From Planotetraspora thailandica (GTDB lineage Bacteria; Actinomycetota; Actinomycetes; Streptosporangiales; Streptosporangiaceae), in contig NZ_BOOR01000072.1 in the NCBI RefSeq assembly GCF_016863335.1, positions 1 to 59,071 of the forward strand: DNA of 59,071 nt. Reading direction: 5' to 3'. The first letter of the stretch is position 1. Each line of letters begins with the position of its first letter. Of this stretch, positions 17,419 through 27,591 are shown piece after piece. A model generated the notes under the pieces. That model made no database searches. It worked only from the letters and a program-made list of their open reading frames with translations, and was not told the origin of the DNA. Position numbers and translations under genes: made by a program.

Positions 17419-18402
17419 TCACCCCGAGGGCGTTTCCGGTTCCCTGGATTCCCCGGGCTCCCCCGTTTGCCCCCAGAAGGCCGCGAGGATGCGGTCGGCC
17501 GCCATCGACGGCGTGAGGGCGCCGTCGAGAACCTCACGCTCGATCTCCGGAGCGACGGGCGCGGCCTTGTCCTGAAGGCGGGCCAGCAGCCGGTCGCGCA
17601 CCAGCGCCCACGTCCAGTCGACCTGCTGGCGGCTGCGCTTGGCCTTCAGGTCGGCGCCGTCCTGATGGCGCTCGATGTGGCGCCACAGCTCGTCGAGCCC
17701 CGCGCCGGTCAGGCCGCTGCACGTCAGCACGGGCGTGTGCGAGCGGAGCAGCCGCAGCGCCCCGGCGAGCTCGCTCGCGGCCTTGCGCGCGGCCGCCTCG
17801 TGCTCGCCGTCGGCCTTGTTGACCGCGATCACGTCGGCCAACTCCAGCACGCCCTTCTTGATGCCCTGCAGCCCGTCTCCCGTACGGGAGAGGGTGAGCA
17901 GCAGGAACGTGTCCACCATGTCGGCGACGGCCGTCTCCGACTGGCCGACCCCGACGGTCTCAACGAGCACGATGTCGTAGCCCGCGGCCTCGACGACGAC
18001 CATCGCCTCGCGGGTCGCCTTGGTGACCCCGCCGAGCGTGCCGGCGGTCGGGGACGGGCGGATGAACGCGTTCGGGTCGGCCGAGAGGCGGGCCATGCGG
18101 GTCTTGTCGCCGAGGATGCTGCCGCCCGAGCGCCGCGACGACGGGTCGACGGCGAGCACGGCCACCCGGTGACCGCGCCCGGTCAGCCGGGTGCCGAGCG
18201 CCTCGATGAAGGTGGACTTGCCGGCTCCCGGCACGCCGGACACGCCCACCCTGCGCGCGTTGCCCGCGTGCGGGGTCAGCTCCACCAGCAGCCGCTGCGC
18301 CTGCTCGCGATGGTCGGCCCGGGTCGACTCGACCAGGGTGATCGCCCGGGCGATCCATCGCCGGTCCGCCTCGAGCACGCCCCGCAGGTAGTCGGCGATC
18401 AC
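17419..18402 (-). CDS. meaB: Methylmalonyl-CoA mutase-associated GTPase MeaB
   Basis: A 327-residue G3E-type GTPase. Walker [13 protein letters not shown] near residue 56, the [19 protein letters not shown] block, [10 protein letters not shown] (switch II) and NKAD (guanine specificity) are all present. It loads and protects adenosylcobalamin in methylmalonyl-CoA mutase. The true start is GTG at 18402, which overlaps the mutB stop by four bases (GTGA). A much longer open frame continues upstream inside mutB and is ignored. It is last in the operon mutA-mutB-meaB. Confidence 0.95.
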   Translation of the reverse strand: MIADYLRGVLEADRRWIARAITLVESTRADHREQAQRLLVELTPHAGNARRVGVSGVPGAGKSTFIEALGTRLTGRGHRVAVLAVDPSSRRSGGSILGDKTRMARLSADPNAFIRPSPTAGTLGGVTKATREAMVVVEAAGYDIVLVETVGVGQSETAVADMVDTFLLLTLSRTGDGLQGIKKGVLELADVIAVNKADGEHEAAARKAASELAGALRLLRSHTPVLTCSGLTGAGLDELWRHIERHQDGADLKAKRSRQQVDWTWALVRDRLLARLQDKAAPVAPEIEREVLDGALTPSMAADRILAAFWGQTGEPGESREPETPSG

Positions 18403-20546
18403 GACCGGGGAATGGCGCGCAGGAGCTCGAGCGCGGCCTCGGAGATCACCGTGCCGGGCAGGAAGATGGCGGAGGCGCCGGCGGCCTTCAGCTCGGCGAT
18501 GTCGCCGGGCGGGATCACTCCGCCCACCACGATCATGATGTCGTCGGCTCCCAGGTCGGCCAGCGCCCGCCTCAGCTCGGGCACGAGCGTGAGGTGCCCG
18601 GCGGCCAGCGACGAGACGCCGACGACGTGCACGTCCGCCTCGACGGCCTGGCGGGCCACCTCCTCCGGCGTCTGGAACAGCGGGCCGACGTCCACGTCGA
18701 AACCGAGGTCGGCGAAGCCGCTGGCGATCACCTTCTGGCCCCGGTCGTGGCCGTCCTGGCCCATCTTGGCGACGAGGATGCGGGGCCTTCGGCCCTCCGA
18801 CTTCTCGAACTCGGCGCACGCCGCGCGAACCTCGTCCACGGCGTCGCCGGCCTCCTGGCGGTACACCCCCGAGATGGTACGGATCTCCGCGGCGTGCCGT
18901 CCGAACACCTTCTCCAGAGCGTCGGAGATCTCACCCACGGTCGCCTTGGCCCGGGCCGCGTCGACCGCCAGCTCCAGCAGGTTGCCGCCGCCGGCCGCTG
19001 CCTTGGTGAGGGCGTCGAGCGCCTCGGCCACGGCCGCCGGCGAGCGCTCCTCGCGGAGCCTTCGCAGCTTGTCGATCTGCTGGGCGCGCACGGCCGAATT
19101 GTCGACCTTGAGGACCTCGATCGGCTCGTCGGCCCGGGGACGGAACTTGTTGACCCCGATGACCGGCTGGCGGCCCGAGTCGATCCTGGCCTGCGTGCGG
19201 GCGGCGGCCTCCTCGATGCGCAGCTTGGGCAGGCCCTGGCCGATCGCCTTGGCCATGCCCCCCGCCCGCTCGACCTCCTGAATGTGCTCCCACGCCTTGC
19301 GGGCCAGCTCGAAGGTCAGGCGTTCCACGTAGTAGGAGCCGCCCCACGGGTCGATCGCCCGCGTGGTGCCCGACTCCTGCTGGAGCAGCAGCTGGGTGTT
19401 CCGCGCGATCCTGGCCGAGAAGTCGGTCGGCAGGGCGAGCGCCTCGTCCAGCGCGTTGGTGTGCAGCGACTGCGTGTGTCCCTGAGTGGCGGCCATCGCC
19501 TCGACGCAGGTGCGCACGACGTTGTTGAACACGTCGTGGGCGGTCAGCGACCACCCGGAGGTCTGGCTGTGCGTGCGCAGCGACAACGACTTGGGGTTCT
19601 TCGCGCCGAACCCCTTGACGAGGCGGGCCCAGAGCAGCCGGGCGGCGCGGAGCTTGGCGACCTCCATGAAGAAGTTCATGCCGATGCACCAGAAGAACGA
19701 CAGCCGCGGCGCGAACGCGTCGACGTCCAGCCCCGCCCCCACGCCCGCGCGCAGGTATTCGACGCCGTCGGCGAGCGTGTAGGCGAGCTCCAGGTCGAGG
19801 GTCGCCCCCGCCTCCTGGATGTGGTAGCCGGAGATCGAGATCGAGTTGAACTTCGGCATGTGCTTCGAGGTGTACTCGAAGATGTCGGAGATGATCCGCA
19901 TCGAGGGGCCGGGCGGATAGATGTAGGTGTTGCGGACCATGAACTCCTTGAGGATGTCGTTCTGGATGGTCCCCGCGAGCCGGTCCGGCGTCACCCCCTG
20001 CTCCTCGGCGGCCACGATGTAGAGGGCGAGGATCGGCAGCACGGCGCCGTTCATGGTCATCGACACGCTCATGCGGTCGAGGGGGATGCCGTCGAACAGC
20101 TGCCGCATGTCGTAGATCGAGTCGATCGCGACGCCGGCCATGCCCACGTCGCCCGCCACCCGGGGGTGGTCGGAGTCGTATCCCCGGTGGGTGGCCAGGT
20201 CGAAGGCCACCGACAGGCCCTTCTGCCCGGCGGCCAGGTTGCGCCGGTAGAACGCGTTGGAGTCCTCGGCGGTGGAGAACCCGGCGTACTGGCGGATCGT
20301 CCACGGCTGGGTGACGTACATCGTCGGGTACGGCCCGCGCAGGAACGGCGCCAGCCCGGGATAGGTCGGCAGGTAGTCGAGCCCGTCGAGGTCGGCCCCG
20401 GTGTAGAGGGGCTTGACCGCGATGCCCTCGGGCGTCTCCCAGACCTCACCGGCACCCCGGGCCTCACCGGCACCCTCCGTGCCCTCCGGACTGGGTACGG
20501 CTCCCGCCTCCGGCATCAGCTCGATTGCTGAAAAATCCGGAATCAT
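18399..20546 (-). CDS. mutB: Methylmalonyl-CoA mutase large (alpha) subunit
   Basis: A 715-residue enzyme that converts methylmalonyl-CoA to succinyl-CoA with adenosylcobalamin. The catalytic barrel ([65 protein letters not shown]) is complete. The C-terminal B12 domain carries the axial ligand motif [13 protein letters not shown], then the SSLAAGH and [10 protein letters not shown] blocks. ATG at 20546 overlaps the mutA stop by ATGA. It supports propionate and odd-chain catabolism and methylmalonyl-CoA supply for polyketides. Confidence 0.97.
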   Translation of the reverse strand: MIPDFSAIELMPEAGAVPSPEGTEGAGEARGAGEVWETPEGIAVKPLYTGADLDGLDYLPTYPGLAPFLRGPYPTMYVTQPWTIRQYAGFSTAEDSNAFYRRNLAAGQKGLSVAFDLATHRGYDSDHPRVAGDVGMAGVAIDSIYDMRQLFDGIPLDRMSVSMTMNGAVLPILALYIVAAEEQGVTPDRLAGTIQNDILKEFMVRNTYIYPPGPSMRIISDIFEYTSKHMPKFNSISISGYHIQEAGATLDLELAYTLADGVEYLRAGVGAGLDVDAFAPRLSFFWCIGMNFFMEVAKLRAARLLWARLVKGFGAKNPKSLSLRTHSQTSGWSLTAHDVFNNVVRTCVEAMAATQGHTQSLHTNALDEALALPTDFSARIARNTQLLLQQESGTTRAIDPWGGSYYVERLTFELARKAWEHIQEVERAGGMAKAIGQGLPKLRIEEAAARTQARIDSGRQPVIGVNKFRPRADEPIEVLKVDNSAVRAQQIDKLRRLREERSPAAVAEALDALTKAAAGGGNLLELAVDAARAKATVGEISDALEKVFGRHAAEIRTISGVYRQEAGDAVDEVRAACAEFEKSEGRRPRILVAKMGQDGHDRGQKVIASGFADLGFDVDVGPLFQTPEEVARQAVEADVHVVGVSSLAAGHLTLVPELRRALADLGADDIMIVVGGVIPPGDIAELKAAGASAIFLPGTVISEAALELLRAIPRS

Positions 20547-22339
20547 CGGCTCACTCCAAGGTCGTCGAACGTCGTACGCAGCACGTCGAGAGCGTCGCAT
20601 CCGGTGTGGAGCGTGGCGTCCACCCCTTCATACTCGCCCTTGCCCGCGAGCCAGATCCGGGTGGCCCCCGCCCGTCGGAGCGCGGCCGCCACCTCCGCCG
20701 CGTGCAGGCCGTACAGGCTGTCGCTGGAGCACAGGCAGGCGACCGGCGTGCCCACGGCCCAGAAGGCGTCGGCGATCGCCTCCGGATCGGTGACCGGCCC
20801 CGCCGTCACCGTCGCCACTCCCCCGGCGGCGAAGAGGTTGGCGGCGAAGGAGGCGCGCGCCGTATGGGCGGCGACCGGGCCGATGGTCGCCAGGAAGACG
20901 GCGGGCCTGGTCTCCCGCGCGTCGGCGAGGTCGCGCAGCGCCTCGAACTCCGCGGCGTACCGCACCACCGGCAGCCCGCCTTGCACGGGCCCGTGCGCGA
21001 GCCCCGGCCCCGGCCGCCGCGTGAGCGGGCGCTCCCCCAGGTCGGGGAACTCGCTGACGCCCGTCACGGGATCGGTGCGGCGGGCGAGGCCGGCGGCCCG
21101 GGCCTGCCGGGTCGCGGCCAGCCGGTCGGGGACGAGCCGCTCCAGCGCGTCGGCCATGCCGCCCGCCCGCTCGATCTCCTGGAACCACGCCCACGCCCGC
21201 GCCGCCAGGTCGGCGGTGAGCCGCTCCACGTACCAGGACCCGCCGGCGGGGTCGATCACCCGGGCGACGTTCGCCTCCTCCATCAGCAGCGACTGGGTGT
21301 TGCGCGCGATCCTCCGGGCGAAGGCGTCAGGGAGGCCGAGGCACGCGTCGAACGGCTGGACCGTGACCGCGTCCGCGCCGCCGACTCCCGCCCCGAAGCA
21401 GCCCAGCGTGGTCCGCAGCATGTTCACCCAGGGATCCCGGGCGGTCATCATGGCCGACGACGTGACCGCGTGCTGGAGTTGCCGCGCCGGTTCGCCCGTG
21501 CCGCCGACCACCCCGGCGACCCTGGCCCACATGCGCCGGGCCGCCCGCAGCTTGGCGATCGTGAGGAACTGGTCCGCGGTGGCCGCGTACCGGAACTCCA
21601 GCTGGCTCAGCGCCTGCTCGACGGTGAGGCCCGCGCCGGTCAGCGTGCGCAGATAGGCCACGCCGGTCGCGATCGAGCACCCGAGCTCCTCGACGTCGCT
21701 GCCGCCCGCGTCGTGGTACGGCAGGGCGTCGACGACGATCGCACGGAGCCGGGGATGATCGGCGGCGCAGCGGCGCGCCAGGGAGACCGCGCCCTCCATG
21801 TCTCCGGCCGGCACGCCCGCCCGGGCCGCGAGCCCGATCGGGTCGGCGCCGAGGTTGCCGCCGGGCAGCTCGGTCCCCACGGCCAGGTCGAGGAAGATCT
21901 CCGCGGCCTCCCCCGTACGGCTGCCCGCGCCGAGCACCACCGGGGCGAGGTCGAGATAGACGCCCTCCAGGACGTCGGGAAGTGCCGAGGGGTCGAGCGT
22001 GGTGAAGTCGAGCCAGATCGAGGTGGCGCCGTTCTCCAGGTCCGCCTGGATCGCCGGGCCGGTGACGTCGGGGTCGGGATCGGCGTGCCGCTGGCGGACG
22101 TCCCATCCGGCGGCCGGGCGCACGAGACGCGGCGCGCCGGGAAGATCGGAAGGATCGTGCAGGGCCGCGATCCGCACCCCGTCATAGGTGGAGGTGGACA
22201 ACGCGTCCTCCACCGCTTCCGGTGGGACGTCCGCGCCCGACTTGCGTAGAACGCCGAAAGCGAGCTGCCGCCACTGGTCGCGGGTGGCGGGCGGGAAGTC
22301 CGAGACGAGGTCGGCGAGATCGAGAGGCGGCACCGTCAT
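20543..22339 (-). CDS. mutA: Methylmalonyl-CoA mutase small (beta) subunit
   Basis: A 598-residue relative of MutB with a barrel that has lost catalytic residues. Its C-terminal B12-like domain lacks the DxHxxG ligand motif ([20 protein letters not shown] at that place), as is normal for this structural subunit. It pairs with MutB as a heterodimer. ATG at 22339 follows a TAGCAT box by seven bases, without a ribosome site, so the operon mRNA is probably leaderless. No cobalamin riboswitch fits in the 69 bp upstream. Confidence 0.95.
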   Translation of the reverse strand: MTVPPLDLADLVSDFPPATRDQWRQLAFGVLRKSGADVPPEAVEDALSTSTYDGVRIAALHDPSDLPGAPRLVRPAAGWDVRQRHADPDPDVTGPAIQADLENGATSIWLDFTTLDPSALPDVLEGVYLDLAPVVLGAGSRTGEAAEIFLDLAVGTELPGGNLGADPIGLAARAGVPAGDMEGAVSLARRCAADHPRLRAIVVDALPYHDAGGSDVEELGCSIATGVAYLRTLTGAGLTVEQALSQLEFRYAATADQFLTIAKLRAARRMWARVAGVVGGTGEPARQLQHAVTSSAMMTARDPWVNMLRTTLGCFGAGVGGADAVTVQPFDACLGLPDAFARRIARNTQSLLMEEANVARVIDPAGGSWYVERLTADLAARAWAWFQEIERAGGMADALERLVPDRLAATRQARAAGLARRTDPVTGVSEFPDLGERPLTRRPGPGLAHGPVQGGLPVVRYAAEFEALRDLADARETRPAVFLATIGPVAAHTARASFAANLFAAGGVATVTAGPVTDPEAIADAFWAVGTPVACLCSSDSLYGLHAAEVAAALRRAGATRIWLAGKGEYEGVDATLHTGCDALDVLRTTFDDLGVSR

Positions 22340-22408
22340 GCACCGGATGCTAAGCGGAGCCCGGAGCGATCAACACCATGGGGCTCCGCTTCGCGTGTCG
22401 CGGGCCTG

Positions 22409-23188
22409 TCACGCTTTGGCGGAGAAGGCCGCCTTCCAGGTGATCGGGCCGACGATCCCGTCGGCGTCGAGGTGCTCGGCCTTCTGGAACTTGACGCAGA
22501 CCGCCTTCGACTTGGGCCCGTAGTAGCCGTCCACGACGATGTCGTAGCCGATCTTCTTCATCTGGGCCTGCCACTTGCGCACGTCGTCGCCCTGCATGAT
22601 CGGCGGGTACTTGAGCAGGCGGCCGGGCCACTTGGGCACCTGGGTGCTCGGCGGCGGGTTCTGCGTGCTCCCCCCGCCTCCGGGCCGGGGGGAGCCCTTC
22701 TTGACCCAGGCGTAGAGCTGGTCGCCGGGGCACTCGGTGGAGTAGCCGTCGCGGTGCCCCTTGATCTCCTTGCCGGCGTTCCCCTTGTCGCGCAGGTACT
22801 CGATGGCGTCGAGGATGGCGAGCAGCTGGGAGTCGGACGGCTTGACCAGGCCGGAGCTCCCGACCAGCGCGAGCACCGCGTAATGGCCGGAGTTGAGTCC
22901 CGCGCCGTTGGCGGCGGGCAGGTGCTTGGGGCCGCGCCCGACGAACACCTTGCGGTGGGGGCAGGCCACCATCGAGTAACCGATGTCGATCCAGCCGTTG
23001 CCGTCCATGTGGAAGTTCTGGATCGACTTGACCATGGCGACGCACTTCTTGTGATCGTCCACGATCGCCGGATCCACCCGGCCGCCGGTGTAGTGGACCT
23101 TGACGCCCTTCGTGGAGGCGAGTGAGGAATAGGAGCCTTTGGGAGCGCGAGCACCCCATTCGGCCCGAGTCACGAGATCGATGGCCAC
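22409..23188 (-). CDS. N-acetylmuramoyl-L-alanine amidase (PGRP type) with peptidoglycan-binding domain
   Basis: A 259-residue protein with an amidase_2/PGRP domain at about 5-165 (TRAEWGARAP, zinc ligand in VHYTGG, second site GHRDGYSTECPGD). A Pro/Gly linker and a peptidoglycan-binding type 1 domain follow (GDDVRKWQAQMKK...VDGYYGPKSKAVCVKFQ). It should cut the bond between muramic acid and L-alanine in the wall. No signal peptide is visible, so export is by another route or by lysis, as in phage-type endolysins. A GGAGAG ribosome site lies five bases before the ATG. Confidence 0.9.
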   Translation of the reverse strand: MAIDLVTRAEWGARAPKGSYSSLASTKGVKVHYTGGRVDPAIVDDHKKCVAMVKSIQNFHMDGNGWIDIGYSMVACPHRKVFVGRGPKHLPAANGAGLNSGHYAVLALVGSSGLVKPSDSQLLAILDAIEYLRDKGNAGKEIKGHRDGYSTECPGDQLYAWVKKGSPRPGGGGSTQNPPPSTQVPKWPGRLLKYPPIMQGDDVRKWQAQMKKIGYDIVVDGYYGPKSKAVCVKFQKAEHLDADGIVGPITWKAAFSAKA

Positions 23189-23348
23189 GTTGCTCTCCGG
23201 GGGGATTTATTGACGCTTGATCGTAATCGGGATCGGTCCATCAGGTATGCCCTTTTGCCGAGAACGGTCGCCCTAAACGCCGGTTGAAGCCCTCGGCGCC
23301 CGGCTTAACCGATCGACAACGACCCCCGCAGGCGGAGATCATGGACAT

Positions 23349-24524
23349 ATGTCCGTTGTGAAGGAGGCTCTCTTCTCCCCCAACTCAGAGACGACGAGGC
23401 CCGGGACGTCGCCCAACACGGTTCCGAACACGGTGCCGAACACTGTGCCCAATACGGTGCCGATGAGGATGTGCCTCGACGACGCCGACACCCCGGCCGA
23501 CGTCATCGACGCGCTCGCCCTGTCGCCGTTCGCGACCGGCGCCCAGCCCTGGTCCCGCACCACCGACCTCGACCGTGTGCGCGCCGACGCCGGCCTGACC
23601 GCCGCCGGCGGCCGGGTGGTGCGGGTCGCGCAGCACGGCGACGGCCACGAGGTGCGCCTCATCGAAGGTGACGGCTGGACCCTGCGCGTGGTCCGCCGGG
23701 TCAACCGCTCGGCCACCGTCACGGTCACCGCGGTCAGCGAGCGGCTGGCCGGAGCCGTCATCGACGAGGCCGTCAAGGACGCCGAGGAGCCGGTGCCCGA
23801 GGACGCCGACCACGTCGAGATGGGTTTCTGGTGGATGTCGAGCCACGGGCCCCGCCGTACGGACAAGCCGATCAGCACGCAGGAGTGGGCGGCGGTGCGC
23901 GGGAACTACGCGCACACGGCGGCCACCCGGCTCGACGGGCTGATGACCGTCAAGCCGGCCGACGTCTCCGGGCGGCTTCTCCTGCTGCACGGCCCGCCGG
24001 GCACAGGCAAGACCACGCTGCTGCGGACCCTGGCCCGGGAGTGGGCGTCGTGGTGTCAGGTCGACTGCGTGCTCGACCCGGAGCTGCTGTTCGGCAACCC
24101 CGGCTACCTGATGAACGTCGCGGTCGGATACGACGAGCCCGATTCCGAGGGACGCCGCTGGCGGCTGCTCGTCCTGGAGGACTGCGACGAGCTGATCCGC
24201 GCCGAGGCCAAGCAGTCGACGGGCCAGGGCCTGTCGCGCCTGCTCAACCTCACCGACGGCCTGCTCGGCCAGGGCCGGGACGTGCTGGTCGCCATCACGA
24301 CCAACGAGGACCTCAACCGGCTGCACCCCGCGGTCGTACGGCCCGGCAGGTGCCTGGCCCAGATCGAGGTGGGGCGGCTCGACGCCGAGCACGCGGCGCG
24401 GTGGCTGGGCACGTCCTCCGGCATCGGGCCGCAGGGCGCCACCCTGGCGGAGCTGTTCGCCCTGCGCGACGGGTACGGGCCGTCCGTCACCGCGCAGGCC
24501 ACAGAGACCGGGCTGTACCTGTAA
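23349..24524 (+). CDS. DUF5925 plus AAA ATPase
   Basis: A 391-residue protein. The N-terminal DUF5925-like part (about 40-190) precedes an AAA ATPase with Walker A LHGPPGTGKTTL near residue 217, Walker B LLVLEDCDEL near 276, sensor 1 VAITTNEDL and arginine finger HPAVVRPGR. A family often found alone in actinobacteria; function unknown, possibly a remodelling ATPase. Residues 23-38 are four NTVP repeats, so the first ~38 residues are probably flexible. A GGAG lies 13 bases before the ATG. The last 38 bp overlap the convergent membrane-protein gene. Confidence 0.8.
   Translation: MSVVKEALFSPNSETTRPGTSPNTVPNTVPNTVPNTVPMRMCLDDADTPADVIDALALSPFATGAQPWSRTTDLDRVRADAGLTAAGGRVVRVAQHGDGHEVRLIEGDGWTLRVVRRVNRSATVTVTAVSERLAGAVIDEAVKDAEEPVPEDADHVEMGFWWMSSHGPRRTDKPISTQEWAAVRGNYAHTAATRLDGLMTVKPADVSGRLLLLHGPPGTGKTTLLRTLAREWASWCQVDCVLDPELLFGNPGYLMNVAVGYDEPDSEGRRWRLLVLEDCDELIRAEAKQSTGQGLSRLLNLTDGLLGQGRDVLVAITTNEDLNRLHPAVVRPGRCLAQIEVGRLDAEHAARWLGTSSGIGPQGATLAELFALRDGYGPSVTAQATETGLYL
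23415..23462 (+). repeat. Four in-frame 12-bp repeats encoding NTVP
   Basis: Four tandem units near AACACGGTGCCG encode NTVPNTVPNTVPNTVP near the start of the DUF5925/AAA protein. Units differ by one or two synonymous changes, so the repeat is in frame and has begun to diverge under protein-level constraint. Confidence 0.9.
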
Positions 24525-25134
24525 GGGGTCGCGGCGGGAGCAGGAGGGCTGCCAGGCCGCAGGCGAGGCAGGCTCCCGCCGCGACCCACGACCACGCACT
24601 GTCGTACACGTGGAACTGCCAGGCCCACCAGTACGGGTGGACGCCGTCCGACCCCCAGAAATCGACGACGACGAAACCGGCGAGCGGCACGATCCACGAC
24701 AGCGACCGGCCGAACAGCCGGCCGGACACCAGGGCGAACCCCGCGTAGAGGATGAGGTTGCGGACCGCTTCCGCGGCGCCTCCGGCCGAGCCCGTCGCGG
24801 CCGTGGCCGTCCCGATCAGGGCCGCCGCGAGCAGCAGCGCTCCCGCGAAGTGGACGAGTTCGGCTTTGAGCAGACGGCCGCCGGCGGCCTGCTCGAGCGA
24901 CGCCATGGCGCTGTGCAGGCTGCCGGCCGCGAAAACCGCGAATGGGATGGCCGTCGCCGCCGTGCTCGCCATCTCGGTCCACCCGTTGCCGTTGGCGGCG
25001 GGCAGGACGAGGTCGGAGTTTCCGGCCCAGCAGGCGACCGCGGTCGCGGCCGCGAAGCCCAGCGCCATCTGGCCGAGATGGTGGGCCCGGCCGTAGCGCA
25101 GGAGATCAGCCCGCCTAGCGGTCACGGCAATCAC
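24487..25134 (-). CDS. Membrane protein of a three-gene ABC transporter operon
   Basis: A 215-residue integral membrane protein with about six hydrophobic helices and no recognised family. GTG at 25134 has GGAG seven bases before it and overlaps the upstream permease gene by 20 bp, so it is probably a second permease or an accessory subunit. A WWAWQFHVYD segment lies between the last two helices. Its 3' end overlaps the convergent DUF5925/AAA gene by 38 bp. Confidence 0.65.
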   Translation of the reverse strand: MIAVTARRADLLRYGRAHHLGQMALGFAAATAVACWAGNSDLVLPAANGNGWTEMASTAATAIPFAVFAAGSLHSAMASLEQAAGGRLLKAELVHFAGALLLAAALIGTATAATGSAGGAAEAVRNLILYAGFALVSGRLFGRSLSWIVPLAGFVVVDFWGSDGVHPYWWAWQFHVYDSAWSWVAAGACLACGLAALLLPPRPLTGTARSLWPAR

Positions 25135-26377
25135 CGCCGATCTCCCTGACCGCCGCCAGCCGGCCCTTCACCCACTCCGCCTGCCTGTCGTCGGGGAGCG
25201 AGGCCACCCGGGCGATCTCGCGCATGTCGACCCCCGGCGGGCCCCCATCGTTCCCCAGGGCGGCGGCGTCTCCGAAGCCGCGCAACTGGAGATAGGCGTC
25301 GAGGCTGAACACCTCGTGGGAGTACCGCTCCTCGGCGTCGGAGGGCACCTCGCAGTCGGGCAGCGTACGGGCGATCACTGCTGAGGACAGGAAAGAGGGC
25401 ACGGACAAGTCACCGGCGAGGAATTGGAAGTCTGCGCCCGCATCTGGCGCGGACGCCGCACGCAGCCCTCGCTCATAGAAGGTGGGAGGAAGTGTGAGCG
25501 CCCCGCCCGGCAGCGAGTTGAGCCGGGCCACCATCGCGCTGACGGGACCGAGATACTTCCGGTTCTCCGGCCACAGGCACACACGGGGCGTCTCGTCCGA
25601 ACACAACGCCCGCGCGGGTGCGGGGCGCCCGACCAGCAGAGGTCCCGCCACGGCCACCGCGACCAGCCCGGCGAAGGCGGCGACCGCGGCCAACGGTCGC
25701 AGAGGCACGCCCCGGGCCCGGCTCCACCCCAGACGGGCGTCACGCGGCGGAAGAGCCAGCGCGAACGCGGCCATGAGCAGGACGAAGGCCACACGCACGG
25801 CGAGCGCCGGACCCGAGACTTCGGCTTGGGGGTGCCCCGACAGCACATAGAAGCGGATGGGCCGCAGCATCGTCTGGCCGAACAAGCAGACCGCGACCGT
25901 GATTGCCGGGACGAAGCGCGACGACCACAACTTGCCGGCCAGATGCCCCGTGGCCGCGCTGAGCACGACCAGGCAGACGCCTAGTGCAAGGTAGGACGGC
26001 CACAGGAAGCCCGGGCCCGCCTCCCGCGCGCTGACCACGGCGGCGATCACGACGCCGGGCACGAACGCCACAAGCCCGTAGGCCAGCGTGCCGGCCAGAA
26101 CGGGGAGTTCCACCTGCCATCGAGCGCGCGTCGAGGCGCTCAGCTGCTCGGTGAGCCCGGCCCGATGTGTACGGCCCGCGACCCACGCGGCCCCGCCCCC
26201 GAGCACGAGCCCGAAGAAGTAGGCCGGAAGCTGGGCGGCCGCGCTCGCTTCGGGCCACACGCCGATCCACCAGGTGTCCCTGCCGAGCAACATCGCGACG
26301 TCGAGGGCCACGAGCACCGGCAACCACCAACGCAGCGGGGAGCGGCGCAGCTCCGTCCAGAAGACGCGGGCCGTCAC
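25115..26377 (-). CDS. ABC-2-like membrane permease with C-terminal soluble domain
   Basis: A 420-residue protein. About seven hydrophobic helices fill residues 15-280 in ABC-2 style. A soluble C-terminal domain of ~140 residues follows with CSDETPRVCLWPENRK and a terminal Cys, probably outside the cell. This tail resembles a domain seen on some actinobacterial ABC permeases of unknown substrate. GTG at 26377 overlaps the stop of the ATPase gene by GTGA, so the pair is translationally coupled. Substrate unknown; export of a peptide or lipid is a guess. Confidence 0.7.
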   Translation of the reverse strand: MTARVFWTELRRSPLRWWLPVLVALDVAMLLGRDTWWIGVWPEASAAAQLPAYFFGLVLGGGAAWVAGRTHRAGLTEQLSASTRARWQVELPVLAGTLAYGLVAFVPGVVIAAVVSAREAGPGFLWPSYLALGVCLVVLSAATGHLAGKLWSSRFVPAITVAVCLFGQTMLRPIRFYVLSGHPQAEVSGPALAVRVAFVLLMAAFALALPPRDARLGWSRARGVPLRPLAAVAAFAGLVAVAVAGPLLVGRPAPARALCSDETPRVCLWPENRKYLGPVSAMVARLNSLPGGALTLPPTFYERGLRAASAPDAGADFQFLAGDLSVPSFLSSAVIARTLPDCEVPSDAEERYSHEVFSLDAYLQLRGFGDAAALGNDGGPPGVDMREIARVASLPDDRQAEWVKGRLAAVREIGGDCRDR

Positions 26378-27132
26378 GCGAGCGCCCCCTGCCCGGCGAG
26401 CAGGCTCATGTACCCGCGCTCCAGCGGGCTGTCCCCCTCCGCCCCCGGGCGCGCCGCGCCCGCCAGGCTTTCCGGATCTCCCCGCCAGACCATGCGCCCG
26501 GACGCCATCACGGCCACGTCGTCGCAGACGGCGGCCACGTCCTCGACCAGGTGCGTGCTGAGCACGACCGCCGTGTCCTCGTCGCGGAGCCTGCGCACCA
26601 CCGAGCGGAACTCCAGTCGCTGGGCGGGATCGAGACCCACCGTCGGCTCGTCCAGCAGTACCAGGGGTGGCCGTCCGACGATCGCGGACGCGATCCCGCA
26701 GCGGCGGATCATCCCGCCCGACAACGACTTCAGCCGGGCCCTCGACCGTTCGGTGAGGTTCACGAAGTCGATGGCCTCGCGTGCCGCCGCGTCCGCCGCG
26801 TCGTCGGGAACACCGCGAAGCCAGGCGCAATAACGGACGAAGTCGTAGACCGTGAAGCCCGGGTAGAAGCCGAAATGTTGCGGGAGATATCCGATGTGCC
26901 GCCGGGCCCGGCGGGCCGCCCGTTGTGAGCCGACCGGAATTCCGCAGATGTGAATCGTCCCCCGTTTCGGCGGGACCACGGTCGCCAGCGTGCGCAACAG
27001 GGTCGTCTTCCCCGCGCCGTTCGGCCCGAGCAGGCCGAGCACGCCGGGCCGCACATCGAGGTCCAGATCGACGATCACGTCACGGGCGCCGTATCCCTGC
27101 CCGATGCCGCGAAGCTCCGCGACCGACTTCAC
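26374..27132 (-). CDS. ABC transporter ATP-binding protein
   Basis: A 252-residue ATPase of the ABC-2 export class: Walker A LLGPNGAGKTTLLR near residue 37, Q-loop YLPQHFGFYPGFTV, signature LKSLSGGMIRRCG, Walker B LVLLDEPTVGLDP and switch LSTHLVEDV. It powers the permease encoded just downstream. The start is GTG at 27132 with no ribosome site. A GATATT stretch immediately upstream may hold the promoter. First gene of the operon with the two membrane proteins. Confidence 0.92.
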   Translation of the reverse strand: MKSVAELRGIGQGYGARDVIVDLDLDVRPGVLGLLGPNGAGKTTLLRTLATVVPPKRGTIHICGIPVGSQRAARRARRHIGYLPQHFGFYPGFTVYDFVRYCAWLRGVPDDAADAAAREAIDFVNLTERSRARLKSLSGGMIRRCGIASAIVGRPPLVLLDEPTVGLDPAQRLEFRSVVRRLRDEDTAVVLSTHLVEDVAAVCDDVAVMASGRMVWRGDPESLAGAARPGAEGDSPLERGYMSLLAGQGALA

Positions 27133-27258
27133 GTAATATCACCCATTCGTCATGACGGGTGCCCACCCATGGTGGACACCCGTCGGTGTATCGACCGGTT
27201 CATTGGCCGGCGCGACCACCCTGCCGATTTTCTGGTCGCGCCGAGGCCATCCTGCGTA

Positions 27259-27591
27259 TCAGCTGAAGAGCAGGGAGGCCTTGTTCACGGAAAACGTGCA
27301 CTCATTGCTGTCGAACGTGCCGGAGAAACCCTTCTTGATGGAGAAGGGGCCGTCCTCCCAGTCCAGTTCCAAGGCGCAGTCGCCGTACACGTAGACGGGC
27401 CAGATATCTCTCGTGGCCCCGCTGCATTTACCGGCGAAGGCCGTGTTCCACCACTGCGCGTAGCAGTTGGCGGTCTTCGCGGACGTACCGGCGGCGTTGG
27501 CCGCGGATGACAGGCCGGCAAAGGCACCGGCCACCAGGGCGAAGGCGGCGAGGCCGATTCCGGCCTTCCTTAAGCCCGACTTAGGACTCAC
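27259..27591 (-). CDS. Small secreted four-cysteine protein
   Basis: A 110-residue protein with a clear Sec signal (KAGIGLAAFALVAGAFAGLSSAANA, cut probably after ANA). The mature part is ~75 residues with four cysteines (NCYAQ, GKCSG, GDCAL, NECTF), fitting two disulfides. Several aromatic residues (WWNTAF, IWPVYVYGD) suggest a compact beta fold. No family was recognised. GTG at 27591 is chosen because GAGGAGG lies about ten bases upstream; the open frame extends to 27705. A TTGACT promoter element in a palindrome lies about 110 bp upstream. Confidence 0.7.
   Translation of the reverse strand: MSPKSGLRKAGIGLAAFALVAGAFAGLSSAANAAGTSAKTANCYAQWWNTAFAGKCSGATRDIWPVYVYGDCALELDWEDGPFSIKKGFSGTFDSNECTFSVNKASLLFS

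Noticed and set aside
20543-22339. Loss of the B12-binding DxHxxG motif in MutA as a defect
   Set aside because: This is the normal state of the small subunit in heterodimeric methylmalonyl-CoA mutases.
22340-22408. Possible cobalamin riboswitch before mutA
   Set aside because: Only 69 bp are available and a -10 box sits seven bases before the ATG, so there is no room for the ~200-base aptamer and no B12-box sequence.
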